Origin: an uncultured Hungatella sp.
Lineage (GTDB): Bacteria; Bacillota; Clostridia; Lachnospirales; Lachnospiraceae
Reading direction: 5' to 3'
Length of the DNA stretch: 47,408 nucleotides
Assembly: GCA_910579515.1 (NCBI GenBank)
Contig: CAJTUV010000028.1
Span: forward strand, 1-47,408
Below the pieces are notes generated by a model. That model made no database searches, was not told the DNA's origin, and saw only the letters and a program-made list of their open reading frames with translations. Positions 7,920-15,696 of the stretch are shown here, one piece after another. The position numbers and the translations under genes are program-made. Each line of letters starts with the position of its first letter. The first letter of the stretch is position 1.

Positions 7920-8945
7920 CTATCCTTTTATCTCCAAAAACTGCGCTCTTCCATGGATTTGCATTTCTAAAGAATCCGCAGGAACAAAAATACAATCTCC
8001 TTTAAAAAACAAAAGCGTACTGCCAGCAAATTGGATACACCCACAACCGCTGATGCACAATAAAACACAAAAGCTAAAAGAGTCAGTCCTATATTCTGCC
8101 AAGCTGCGGCATCGCTCTGTATTCACTAGCATCCGATAAACCTGAAAATACTTACAGCGGCACAATAATTCTGTCCCATATCCCTGACGGTATTTCAATA
8201 CCCGCATAGGCTGTCTCGGTTCGGCGCTGCTTTTTAAATTCGCAACTGACAGAGCTTTCTCAATATGAAGAGGGCGCTTTTGACCATTTATGTCCAAACG
8301 GTTATAGTCGTACAGACGATAGGTCAAATCAGAGCTTTCCTGTACTTCAGCAATGAGGCAGCCCTTCCCAATGGCATGAATGGTTCCTGCTTCCACAAAA
8401 AACAGATCGTCCTTTTTTACTGGAACTCTCCGCAAATATTTTTCAATCGTTCCATCAGCAATGCAACGTCGTATTTTTTCTGCATCCATATCATAATGCA
8501 ATCCATAGATCAGTTCTGCGTCCTTTTCTGCATCCAAAACGTACCACATTTCGGATTTCCCAAGCTGACCTTCTTCTTGTTCTCTTGCATAGGTATCATC
8601 TGGGTGAACCTGAATTGACAAATCCTTTTTCGCATCAATGAACTTTATCAGAATAGGTAGCTCTCCCTCCACGCTTGCATGAGTACCTACAAATTCTGGA
8701 TGCAAACTCAGAACTTGCTTCAATGTCATTCCTTCAAATGGTCCGCTGGCAACAATGCTGGGCCCATTGGGGTGGGTAGAGCATTCCCAAGTCTCAGCCA
8801 AAGGTTCTGTGGAAATCTCTTTTGCATAATCATCCTTTAATCGCCTGCCACCCCAAAGATAGTGCATTGCCGCTGGTTTTAGCAGAATCGGCGCATTACC
8901 TGTCTGTGTATCCTCATTGTTCAAGAGGGTATTTCCGTTTGTCAT
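7920..8945 (-). CDS. manA: Mannose-6-phosphate isomerase, class I
   Basis: This enzyme interconverts fructose 6-phosphate and mannose 6-phosphate, feeding GDP-mannose synthesis. The ATG at 8945 follows AAGGAG and overlaps the end of manC by 32 bases; the longer frame to 8978 has no support. The product has 341 residues. The zinc-binding cupin motifs are visible: QVHPDD, EMWYVLDA, and VEAGTIHAIG with the downstream LIAEVQESSDLTYRLYDYNR segment. The C-terminal jelly roll is complete. Overlap with manC implies translational coupling in the gmd-fcl-manC-manA operon. The manC product is of the guanylyltransferase type with a short cupin tail, so ManA probably supplies the main isomerase activity. 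Confidence 0.93.
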   Translation of the reverse strand: MTNGNTLLNNEDTQTGNAPILLKPAAMHYLWGGRRLKDDYAKEISTEPLAETWECSTHPNGPSIVASGPFEGMTLKQVLSLHPEFVGTHASVEGELPILIKFIDAKKDLSIQVHPDDTYAREQEEGQLGKSEMWYVLDAEKDAELIYGLHYDMDAEKIRRCIADGTIEKYLRRVPVKKDDLFFVEAGTIHAIGKGCLIAEVQESSDLTYRLYDYNRLDINGQKRPLHIEKALSVANLKSSAEPRQPMRVLKYRQGYGTELLCRCKYFQVYRMLVNTERCRSLAEYRTDSFSFCVLLCISGCGCIQFAGSTLLFFKGDCIFVPADSLEMQIHGRAQFLEIKG

Positions 8946-10230
8946 GAACGCTAATCTCCTTACCCAGTTGTACCTCAATCAGCTTTAATTCTGTATCCGC
9001 GAGAATCGTGTGACGGCATCCTGCCTGCATAGTGATTACTTCCCCTGTATGCACCACCTGTTCCATACCATCAACGATGGTCCGTCCTCTTCCAGAAACA
9101 ACCACCCACACCTCATCACGATTTTTGTGACTGTGATAATTCATGCTATGGCCTGCATTTAAAGTCACTTTAATAGTCAGACTTTCGTCCTCCACATCCA
9201 GCACCCGAAAGCTGCCCCAGGATTTCTCTGCAAACATAATCTGTTGATCTATTTTATCTACAAAAGGCTTAATATAGCTGGATTGTATCTTGTCCGAAAC
9301 CAAAATTCCCTCTGGGCTGGCGGATACGATTACATCATGAAGGCCCATACACAGTATCGGGATTCCCAATTCATTTAAAACATGAACATTTTCACATTTC
9401 TCATTTAAAACCGCCTCTCCTATAGCAGACTCCTCCATAGATTCAGTAAGGGTATTCCAGGTGCCTAAATCTTTCCATTGTCCTCCATAGCGTATCACCT
9501 GAATCCGAGATTCTTTCTCTGCAACAGCATAGTCAAAGCTGATAGGCGTTAAGGTTTCATACTTGGCAAACAAGTCCTGATAGTCTGTAAAATCAATAAG
9601 TTCATGTGCTTTCTCCAGCATATAGCTCATTTTATAGGCGAACACCCCTCCATTCCATAGGGCTCCCTGTGCAATGTAAGTTTCTGCTGTTTTTATATCT
9701 GGTTTTTCCTTAAAGGTAGAAACCTTACTGATTATATCCTTATTTTCTGGTATAATATAACCATATTTCTCACTGGGATACGTCGGTTCAATTCCCATGA
9801 GCACCAAATTAGCCTCGCCCTTCTCAGCCTGTTGTCCAAGAGTTTTAAGCATCGCAAAATAGCTTTCATCCACATAAGGGTCGACAGGACAGACCACCAC
9901 TCCTTCCTCAGGATCTATCCCCTGTACATCATGCAAATAGGCAGTCGCCAAAACAATAGCCGGAAAAGTATCCCTGCGACATGGCTCTACAGATATGCCG
10001 ACGCCGTCTCCTAATTGATTATGAATCGCAGACACCTGGGTTTTACTGGTAGCAACCGTAATCCTGGCCCCTGAATCCACATTACGGATTTGGCGATATA
10101 CTCTCTGGACCATAGACTCATATCTGCCGTCTTCCAGTTTAAAAATTTTAATAAACTGTTTGGATCGAATATCATTTGACAAGGGCCACAGGCGCTTTCC
10201 CGAACCGCCAGATAATAGCACTATATTCAT
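8914..10230 (-). CDS. manC: Mannose-1-phosphate guanylyltransferase (with C-terminal cupin)
   Basis: The product (438 residues) should make GDP-mannose from GTP and mannose 1-phosphate. The ATG at 10230 follows AAGGAGAACGGG. The nucleotidyltransferase domain (about residues 1-280) opens with the signature LSGGSGKRLWPLS and contains KEKPD and GALWNGGVFAY. A type II phosphomannose isomerase-like cupin follows (NYHSHKNRDEVWVVVSG, GCRHTI). It is the third gene of the GDP-L-fucose operon. Phosphomannomutase, needed to connect ManA and ManC, is not in this window and must be encoded elsewhere. Confidence 0.93.
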   Translation of the reverse strand: MNIVLLSGGSGKRLWPLSNDIRSKQFIKIFKLEDGRYESMVQRVYRQIRNVDSGARITVATSKTQVSAIHNQLGDGVGISVEPCRRDTFPAIVLATAYLHDVQGIDPEEGVVVCPVDPYVDESYFAMLKTLGQQAEKGEANLVLMGIEPTYPSEKYGYIIPENKDIISKVSTFKEKPDIKTAETYIAQGALWNGGVFAYKMSYMLEKAHELIDFTDYQDLFAKYETLTPISFDYAVAEKESRIQVIRYGGQWKDLGTWNTLTESMEESAIGEAVLNEKCENVHVLNELGIPILCMGLHDVIVSASPEGILVSDKIQSSYIKPFVDKIDQQIMFAEKSWGSFRVLDVEDESLTIKVTLNAGHSMNYHSHKNRDEVWVVVSGRGRTIVDGMEQVVHTGEVITMQAGCRHTILADTELKLIEVQLGKEISVHDKRKYPLEQ

Positions 10231-10241
10231 CCCGTTCTCCT

Positions 10242-11183
10242 TCATCTTTCTGCTCTCATAGGGTTGTTTAAAAAATCTTCATAAGCCAGGCGGATTCCTT
10301 CTTCTAATTCCGTCTTGTATGTCCATCCTAATGCTGTCGCCTTGCTGACGTCTAGCAGCTTGCGTGGAGTGCCATTCGGTTTAGAAGCATCCCAGCGAAT
10401 CTCGCCTTCATATCCTATAATTCTTGCCACGATCTCAGCCAGCTCTTTGATACTCAATTCCTTTCCGGTTCCGGCGTTTACCGTCTCATCACCACTGTAA
10501 TGATTCATCAAGAATACACACAGATTGGCCAAATCATCCACATAAAGAAATTCTCGGAGAGGAGAACCGTCTCCCCAGCACGTCACAAACGGCTGCTTCT
10601 CCTCCTTCGCCTCATGAATACGGCGAATCAGAGCCGGCAGCACATGGCTGTGGGTAGGATGATAATTGTCATTAGGGCCATAGAGGTTTGTGGGCATAAC
10701 ACTTATATAATCTGTATGGTACTGTTTATTCAGATACTCACAGTACTTTAGACCTGAAATTTTTGCCAAAGCGTATGCTTCGTTTGTTTTCTCCAGCTCT
10801 GAGGTAAGCAGACAGTTTTCCTTCATAGGCTGGGGAGCCAGGCGGGGATAGATGCATGAAGAGCCTAAAAACTGCAGCTTTTTACAGCCGTTTTTCCACG
10901 CAGAATGAATTACATTCATCTCCAGCATCATATTGTCATACATAAAATCTCCCAGCGCCTCCTGATTGGCAGCAATACCTCCTACTTTTGCGGCCGCTAA
11001 GAACACATAGTCCGGCCTCTCTTTTTCAAAGAATTTTTCGACGTCCTCTTGTCGGCGCAGGTCAAGCTGGCTGTGAGTGCGGGTAATTATGTTGGTATAT
11101 CCCTGGCGTTCCAATTCTCTTATTATGGCAGATCCCACCATTCCCCGATGGCCTGCAACATAGATCTTATCCTGTTTATCCAT
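10242..11183 (-). CDS. fcl: GDP-L-fucose synthase
   Basis: The 313-residue protein is a short-chain dehydrogenase-type epimerase/reductase that converts GDP-4-keto-6-deoxymannose to GDP-L-fucose with NADPH. The Rossmann signature is VAGHRGMVGSA at residues about 9-19. SSCIYPR carries the catalytic Ser and YALAKISGLKYC the catalytic Tyr and Lys. The substrate loop GSPLREFLYVDDLA is present. The gene lies 17 bases after gmd and 11 bases before manC, so all are probably co-transcribed. The product would serve fucosylation of a capsule or cell-wall glycan; no glycosyltransferase gene is present here. Confidence 0.95.
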   Translation of the reverse strand: MDKQDKIYVAGHRGMVGSAIIRELERQGYTNIITRTHSQLDLRRQEDVEKFFEKERPDYVFLAAAKVGGIAANQEALGDFMYDNMMLEMNVIHSAWKNGCKKLQFLGSSCIYPRLAPQPMKENCLLTSELEKTNEAYALAKISGLKYCEYLNKQYHTDYISVMPTNLYGPNDNYHPTHSHVLPALIRRIHEAKEEKQPFVTCWGDGSPLREFLYVDDLANLCVFLMNHYSGDETVNAGTGKELSIKELAEIVARIIGYEGEIRWDASKPNGTPRKLLDVSKATALGWTYKTELEEGIRLAYEDFLNNPMRAER

Positions 11184-11200
11184 TCTGTTATATACTCCCT

Positions 11201-12250
11201 CTACTGTACCGTGTTTACAGCCGCCTCTCGTTTTGCCAGCGCTCTGTCATGTTCGGACATAATCTTAACCAATTCTTCATAACTGGTTTTTTGTGGATTC
11301 CACCCAAGAACAGTCTTTGCTTTCGTGGGGTCACCCCATAGGTTGTCCACATCCGTAGGCCGGAACCAGGCCGGATTGACACTGACCAGCATTCTTCCAG
11401 TCTCTGTATCAAATCCTTTTTCCTCTAGTCCGGTTCCCTCCCAGCGAATCGTAATTCCGTTTGCGGCAAATGCTTTTTCTGTAAAGTCTCTGACCGTGTG
11501 CTGAACTCCTGTAGCAATCACAAAATCCTCTGGTTTATCCTGCTGCATCATCAGCCACATGCACTCAACATAGTCTTTGGCATATCCCCAGTCCCGCAAA
11601 GAATCCATATTTCCAAGTTCCAAATGGTCCTGCAATCCTTCTGCAATACGGCCGGCGGCCAGTGTTATTTTACGGGTAACAAAGTTTTCTCCTCGGCGCT
11701 CTGACTCATGATTAAACAGAATGCCATTGACTGCAAACATTCCATACGCTTCCCGATATTCCTTCGTAATCCAAAAGCCATACTGTTTCGCTACTGCATA
11801 GGGGCTATACGGATGAAACGGCGTTGTTTCTTTTTGAGGAATCTCCTCAACCTTACCATATAACTCTGATGTGGAAGCCTGATAGATTCTGGATTTTTTT
11901 GACAATCCCAAAATACGAACGGCTTCTAATATGCGCAAGACTCCGATTGCATCCACATCTCCAGAATATTCTGGAGCATCAAAGGAGACCTGAACATGGG
12001 ACTGGGCGGCCAGATTATATATTTCATCTGGCTGCACAAGGCCGATAATGCGCACCAGCGAAGAGGAATCTGATAGATCTCCATCATGTAAAGTAACCGC
12101 TTTTTTTTCAATCAAATGATCAATCCGTGCAGTATTGGAAATAGAAGCCCTGCGGACAATGCCATGAACCTCATAGCCTTTTTCCAGCAAAAACTCTGCC
12201 AGATAAGATCCATCTTGACCGGTGATACCTGTAATCAATGCTTTTTTCAT
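11201..12250 (-). CDS. gmd: GDP-mannose 4,6-dehydratase
   Basis: This 349-residue enzyme removes water from GDP-mannose to give GDP-4-keto-6-deoxymannose, the committed step to GDP-fucose. Features: ITGITGQDGSYLAEFLL (NAD(P)-binding loop), STSELYG (catalytic Ser/Thr and Glu), YSPYAVAKQYGFW (Tyr and Lys), and NHESERRGENFVTRKI, diagnostic of the family. It is the first gene of the operon; a promoter with a 17-base spacer lies in the divergent region shared with araC. ManA and ManC complete the route from fructose 6-phosphate apart from the phosphomannomutase step. Confidence 0.95.
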   Translation of the reverse strand: MKKALITGITGQDGSYLAEFLLEKGYEVHGIVRRASISNTARIDHLIEKKAVTLHDGDLSDSSSLVRIIGLVQPDEIYNLAAQSHVQVSFDAPEYSGDVDAIGVLRILEAVRILGLSKKSRIYQASTSELYGKVEEIPQKETTPFHPYSPYAVAKQYGFWITKEYREAYGMFAVNGILFNHESERRGENFVTRKITLAAGRIAEGLQDHLELGNMDSLRDWGYAKDYVECMWLMMQQDKPEDFVIATGVQHTVRDFTEKAFAANGITIRWEGTGLEEKGFDTETGRMLVSVNPAWFRPTDVDNLWGDPTKAKTVLGWNPQKTSYEELVKIMSEHDRALAKREAAVNTVQ

Positions 12251-12286
12251 TTTCTATTCTCCATTTCATTCTCTCTTGTTTTATTT

Positions 12287-12315
12287 AGTGTACCTTAACA
12301 GTATGTGCCTTTGAA
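12287..12315 (-). promoter_or_regulatory. Candidate promoter of the GDP-fucose operon
   Basis: TTCAAA and TACACT lie 17 bases apart on the minus strand, 37 bases before the gmd start. Both boxes match the sigma-A consensus in four of six positions. Weak boxes fit a promoter that needs an activator such as the divergent AraC protein. Confidence 0.4.
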
Positions 12316-12345
12316 TTGAACATATTGGGTTTTATTTGCACAATA

Positions 12346-12374
12346 TTGACTTTTTTTTAAGCCTATAGTAAACT
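12346..12374 (+). promoter_or_regulatory. Candidate promoter of the AraC gene
   Basis: TTGACT and TAAACT are spaced by 17 bases, about 38 bases before the ATG. The related elements ACATATTG and ACAATATTG, just upstream at about 12320-12350, could be regulator half-sites. Confidence 0.45.
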
Positions 12375-12411
12375 TATTCACAACAGAACTAACTCAGGAA
12401 AGGTTTTTTTC

Positions 12412-13269
12412 ATGAATACTGCTCTTTTTCATGGCGACCTAGTGGAGTCCCGTCGAATTATTTATACACCTTCTGATTTTGCCAAGACCAGCCTTTTGCA
12501 TTTGCAGGAAATCGGTTCTTTACAGGCTCAAAAGCCTCACATCAGCCGTCGTGAAAATTTGATTTCCTATCTGTTTTTTATTGTCTCCTCTGGTACTGGC
12601 GCATTGGTGTACAATGGGCAAAGACATGTACTTGCATCTGGAGACTGTGTGTTTATTGACTGCAGCCGCTCCTATTCCCATGAAACTTCTGATGATTTAT
12701 GGGGACTGAAATGGATTCATTTTTATGGTTCTAATTTAAACAGTATTTATGCCAAATATCTCGAGCGGGGCGGTCAGCCTTGCTTTCATCCTGGTAATCT
12801 CCATGGATTCGATCAGCTTTGGAATGACTTATATCAAATTGCTTCCTCTTCTGACTATATCCGGGATATGCGTATTTATGAAAAGCTTTCTTCCCTTTTA
12901 ACTTTATTAATGGAAAAAAGCTGGCACAAGAACTCTAGTCAAGTCAGCTCCACAAAGCAAAATCTGATTGCTGTACAAGAGTATTTAGATGAAAATTATA
13001 GTAAAAAAATCACACTAGAAGAACTTGCAGATAAATTTTTTATTAACAAGTTTTATCTTACCAGGGTGTTTAAACAGCAGTTTGGCTTGTCTGTCAATAA
13101 CTATTTGCTACAAATCCGTATCACTCATGCCAAATATCTTCTCCGCTTTACCCTACAGTCTGTAGAATCCATTGGTTTAGAATGTGGGATGGGAGAATTA
13201 TATTATTTTTCCAGAACTTTTAAAAAAGTAGAAGGAATCAGTCCATCAGAGTATCGGCGGATGTGGTAA
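12412..13269 (+). CDS. AraC-family transcriptional regulator with cupin sensor domain
   Basis: The 285-residue protein has an N-terminal AraC-binding cupin (about residues 45-120; GTGALVYNGQRHVLASGDCVFID, seen in shorter parts) expected to bind a small ligand, often a sugar. The C-terminal part has two helix-turn-helix motifs (about residues 185-285; ITLEELADKFFINKFYLTRVF and YYFSRTFKKVEGISPSEYR). AGGAAAGG precedes the ATG. It is divergently oriented to the GDP-fucose operon, so regulation of gmd-fcl-manC-manA is a reasonable but unproven idea. Similar regulators often control uptake or hydrolysis of host glycans. Confidence 0.88.
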   Translation: MNTALFHGDLVESRRIIYTPSDFAKTSLLHLQEIGSLQAQKPHISRRENLISYLFFIVSSGTGALVYNGQRHVLASGDCVFIDCSRSYSHETSDDLWGLKWIHFYGSNLNSIYAKYLERGGQPCFHPGNLHGFDQLWNDLYQIASSSDYIRDMRIYEKLSSLLTLLMEKSWHKNSSQVSSTKQNLIAVQEYLDENYSKKITLEELADKFFINKFYLTRVFKQQFGLSVNNYLLQIRITHAKYLLRFTLQSVESIGLECGMGELYYFSRTFKKVEGISPSEYRRMW

Positions 13270-13304
13270 AGACAGCTTTAACTTGAAACGAGGTGATAAC
13301 AGAA

Positions 13305-13435
13305 ATGAAATTTTGTGAACCGCTCCTGGACTCTGGCCTATTATGGGGATGTTCAGAGGAGGAAAATTATTTTTGCAGGAACAGAAGCAGAAACTGTTAC
13401 AGGAATTTGAGAAACAGCTGAAGCTAAAAAAATAA
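13305..13435 (+). pseudogene. Possible broken small ORF
   Basis: A good ribosome site (GAGGTGATAACAG) precedes an ATG at 13305 whose frame reads MKFCEPLLDSG, then becomes cysteine- and arginine-rich and unconvincing. In another frame MGMFRGGKLFLQEQ continues as a Gln/Glu/Lys/Leu amphipathic helix to a stop at 13435. Inserting one base near 13337 joins the two into a peptide of about 43 residues. It could be a decayed small gene, a sequencing error, or chance. Confidence 0.25.
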
Positions 13436-13455
13436 GATAGGGAAGTCCCTACCTT
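13434..13455. terminator. Short hairpin between convergent genes
   Basis: AAGATAGGGA and TCCCTACCTT pair with one mismatch across a tiny loop, followed by ATTCTTCTTT on the plus strand. It overlaps the stop codon of spoIIID and may terminate both converging transcripts. Confidence 0.5.
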
Positions 13456-13726
13456 ATTCTTCTTTACTGCATATCTGAAGCCTGTGCTGGTATTTTTCTT
13501 TGGTGGCAAGACCGCCTCTGATATGGCGTTCTGATTTATTAATGTCCAGGACAACCCTGGCACGAGTGGCCAGAGACGGATTGATGTGTTCCAGACGTTC
13601 TGTAACGTCTTTATGTACCGTCGATTTACTAATTCCAAACTTTTTTGCCGTCTGCCTAACCGTTGCATTGTGGTCTATAATGTAATTGGCAATGGCCACC
13701 GCCCGCTCTTCAATATATTCCTTCAA
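13454..13726 (-). CDS. spoIIID: Stage III sporulation transcriptional regulator SpoIIID
   Basis: SpoIIID is the DNA-binding switch protein of the mother cell during sporulation. The 90-residue product starts LKEYIEERAVAIANYI and holds the family's helix-turn-helix (TVRQTAKKFGISKSTVHKD) and the basic C-terminal ERHIRGGLATKEKY segment. The start chosen is a TTG at 13726, preceded by AGGGGGCAAACC; this gives the family's usual N-terminus and length, whereas the longer frame to 13774 adds an atypical MWWAAYDV sequence. The gene stands alone: neither spoIIQ nor mreB-type neighbours, common beside it in Firmicutes, are here. It shows that the organism, or its recent ancestor, forms spores. Confidence 0.95.
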   Translation of the reverse strand: MKEYIEERAVAIANYIIDHNATVRQTAKKFGISKSTVHKDVTERLEHINPSLATRARVVLDINKSERHIRGGLATKEKYQHRLQICSKEE

Positions 13727-13894
13727 GGTTTGCCCCCTGAAAATGTTTTTTACATCATATGCAGCCCACCACAAAATTAGTCCTTATACACGCAAATCCA
13801 TTTATACTGTAAAAATATTCATAAAACCGGTTGTTTTCCTCTCCAGATTCTTTTAAAATATAGATGAAAACAAAAACAGAATGGGGGAGTTACC

Positions 13895-14962
13895 ATGAAA
13901 ACAGAAATCATTACTCTCAGCAAAGAGAGAAATGTAACGTTAACCGCCTACATCCAGAATGTTAAAGGCGAATTTCGTAATATATCCAAACGTCCGGCAA
14001 TTTTAATCCTGCCAGGAGGCGGGTATCAGTATTGCTCTGACAGGGAAGCAGATCCCGTGGCCATGCCTTATTTAAAGGCTGGATACCAAGTGTTCATTCT
14101 TCGCTACTCTGTCAAAGAACACGCCGTTTGGCCTAACCCGCTAAATGACTATGAACAAGCTATGGAGCTGATTCGCTCTAATCACGAAAAATGGGGGCTG
14201 TATCAAGACAAGGTAGCTGTTCTTGGTTTCTCTGCTGGCGGACATTTGGCAGGCAGTGCTGCAACTATGGCAAAAAATAAACCGGATGCTGCAATCTTGG
14301 GATATCCTGTAACAAAGAAGGATATGATCGAGACGTGTGAGAAAACTGCGCCAGATGTTGTATCGGCTGTAGACAGAAATACTTGTCCTTGTTTCCTGTT
14401 TGCAACCCGTAATGACCAGCTTGTTCCCATTGTCAATACCATCGAATTTACTCACGCCCTTGCAGAGCATGGCGTTTCTTTCGAAAGTCATATATACGCC
14501 TATGGTCCTCATGGATTTTCAACTGGAGATTCTTCTGTCAACTATGTCGGAGTTCCCATCTGCAATCGTGCGCCTCGTTGGGTTCAGGACAGTATTGAAT
14601 GGCTGAAAGATATGTTTGGGGATTTCGAGCAGGATTCCATGACTGTGCCTGCCTGTGGAAAGCATATTACTGGAGATTATGACGATATGCTCTCTATGGA
14701 ATGCACCTTTGGATATTTAAGAAAGCTGGAAGCAGCCGAACACATTATGAAACCTTTTCTGAATTGGCTGGACATTCACAAAGAAGACGTGGCCCGCAGC
14801 ATTGGTCCGGCCGCCTATGAACAGACTTGCAAAAAAGGACTTCCCGGCTTTTATGCTCTGGCGGACAACCGCAGCTTAAAAGAAATTCTTGGAAATACAG
14901 ATCTGTCCCTTGAAGAAGTTGAACGATTCGATGCTTCCTTAAAAACAATAGCGAATCACTGA
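13895..14962 (+). CDS. Alpha/beta-hydrolase, acetyl-esterase-like, with C-terminal extension
   Basis: The 355-residue protein has an alpha/beta-hydrolase domain in its first 245 residues. LPGGGY (about residue 40) is the oxyanion-hole loop, GFSAGGH contains the nucleophile Ser113, RND has the likely acid Asp174, and GPHGF the catalytic His206. The domain resembles BD-FAE/acetyl-xylan-esterase-like enzymes that remove acyl groups from sugars. A further 110 residues, mainly helical by composition and unlike the usual ending, have no recognised function. There is no signal peptide, so it acts inside the cell. GGGGGAG precedes the ATG and a perfect terminator follows, so it is a single-gene unit. 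Confidence 0.85.
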   Translation: MKTEIITLSKERNVTLTAYIQNVKGEFRNISKRPAILILPGGGYQYCSDREADPVAMPYLKAGYQVFILRYSVKEHAVWPNPLNDYEQAMELIRSNHEKWGLYQDKVAVLGFSAGGHLAGSAATMAKNKPDAAILGYPVTKKDMIETCEKTAPDVVSAVDRNTCPCFLFATRNDQLVPIVNTIEFTHALAEHGVSFESHIYAYGPHGFSTGDSSVNYVGVPICNRAPRWVQDSIEWLKDMFGDFEQDSMTVPACGKHITGDYDDMLSMECTFGYLRKLEAAEHIMKPFLNWLDIHKEDVARSIGPAAYEQTCKKGLPGFYALADNRSLKEILGNTDLSLEEVERFDASLKTIANH

Positions 14963-14973
14963 TTCTTACATTT

Positions 14974-15014
14974 AAAACGCTGTCTGTAAGTCCTATTTCT
15001 CACAGACAGCGTTT
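14974..15014 (+). terminator. Terminator of the esterase gene
   Basis: A perfect 13-bp stem (AAACGCTGTCTGT/ACAGACAGCGTTT) with a 14-base loop is followed by CTTTC. It lies between the convergent esterase and RpiB-like genes and may work in both directions. Confidence 0.85.
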
Positions 15015-15027
15015 CTTTCAGATGATT

Positions 15028-15669
15028 TTACTTCTCTAAAACTTCCTTTACTGCTTCTTTTAACTCTTCATTTTTGCAATGAGACCAGAAAAACTCATCA
15101 AACCCTTTGGTTGACAAGGCTCCTTTTACCAGCTCTCTGTCAAGTTCTTTCAAAATGGTTCCCATATCCCGGTAGGTTACTGTTTTCACATCATCTAAAA
15201 TCTTCTTATTCCGTTTCTCAGGCACCGCCCGCTCTCTGGGATATCCCTGTCCGCTTTCCTCGCAGTACAATTTTTCGAAAATATACTCCAGATTCAAGTC
15301 TCCGCCCCAGCCATAGCCTTTTGCGAATGGAAGAGCAATGGCGTTTCCGTCATTAATCTGGGCAAAGGTATATGCATCCAATGCGTCCTCTACATGGCCG
15401 CAAATTACTCCAGGAAAAGAATTGCATGCTAACATCGCTCCTTCTCCTGTTCCGCAGCCGGTAACAACATAATCGGCCGCTCCGGAATTTAAAAGAACTG
15501 CTGCCAAGATTCCACACTGAACGTAAGTAAGCTGCGCCTCATCGTCCGCCCCATACATACCATAATTAAGCACCTGGTGGCCCATAGGCTCCACCACTTT
15601 CTTTAAAGAAGTCTCAATCACACTGTTCTTTCCTGCCTGGCTGTTTTCGTTGATTAATGCAATTTTCAT
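15028..15669 (-). CDS. RpiB/LacA/LacB-family sugar-phosphate isomerase
   Basis: The 213-residue protein begins with the family motif MKIALINENSQAGKNS and carries the active-site segment TGCGTGEGAMLACN and an NDGNAIALP region. The N-terminal 150 residues form the known isomerase fold, which interconverts aldose and ketose phosphates such as ribose 5-phosphate or galactose 6-phosphate. The C-terminal 60 residues are an extension seen in longer members often annotated only as RpiB/LacA/LacB family. The true substrate is not clear. GGAGGAAACC precedes the ATG. It begins 27 bases after the helicase gene and may be co-transcribed with it, although no shared function is evident. Confidence 0.85.
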   Translation of the reverse strand: MKIALINENSQAGKNSVIETSLKKVVEPMGHQVLNYGMYGADDEAQLTYVQCGILAAVLLNSGAADYVVTGCGTGEGAMLACNSFPGVICGHVEDALDAYTFAQINDGNAIALPFAKGYGWGGDLNLEYIFEKLYCEESGQGYPRERAVPEKRNKKILDDVKTVTYRDMGTILKELDRELVKGALSTKGFDEFFWSHCKNEELKEAVKEVLEK

Positions 15670-15696
15670 ATAAGGTTTCCTCCTCCTTTTTCACTT

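Noticed and set aside
13246..13668. 140-residue minus-strand frame
   Set aside because: It overlaps spoIIID in another frame and the hairpin; its Phe/Ser/Cys-rich stretch is the complement of a Gln/Glu/Lys-rich segment.
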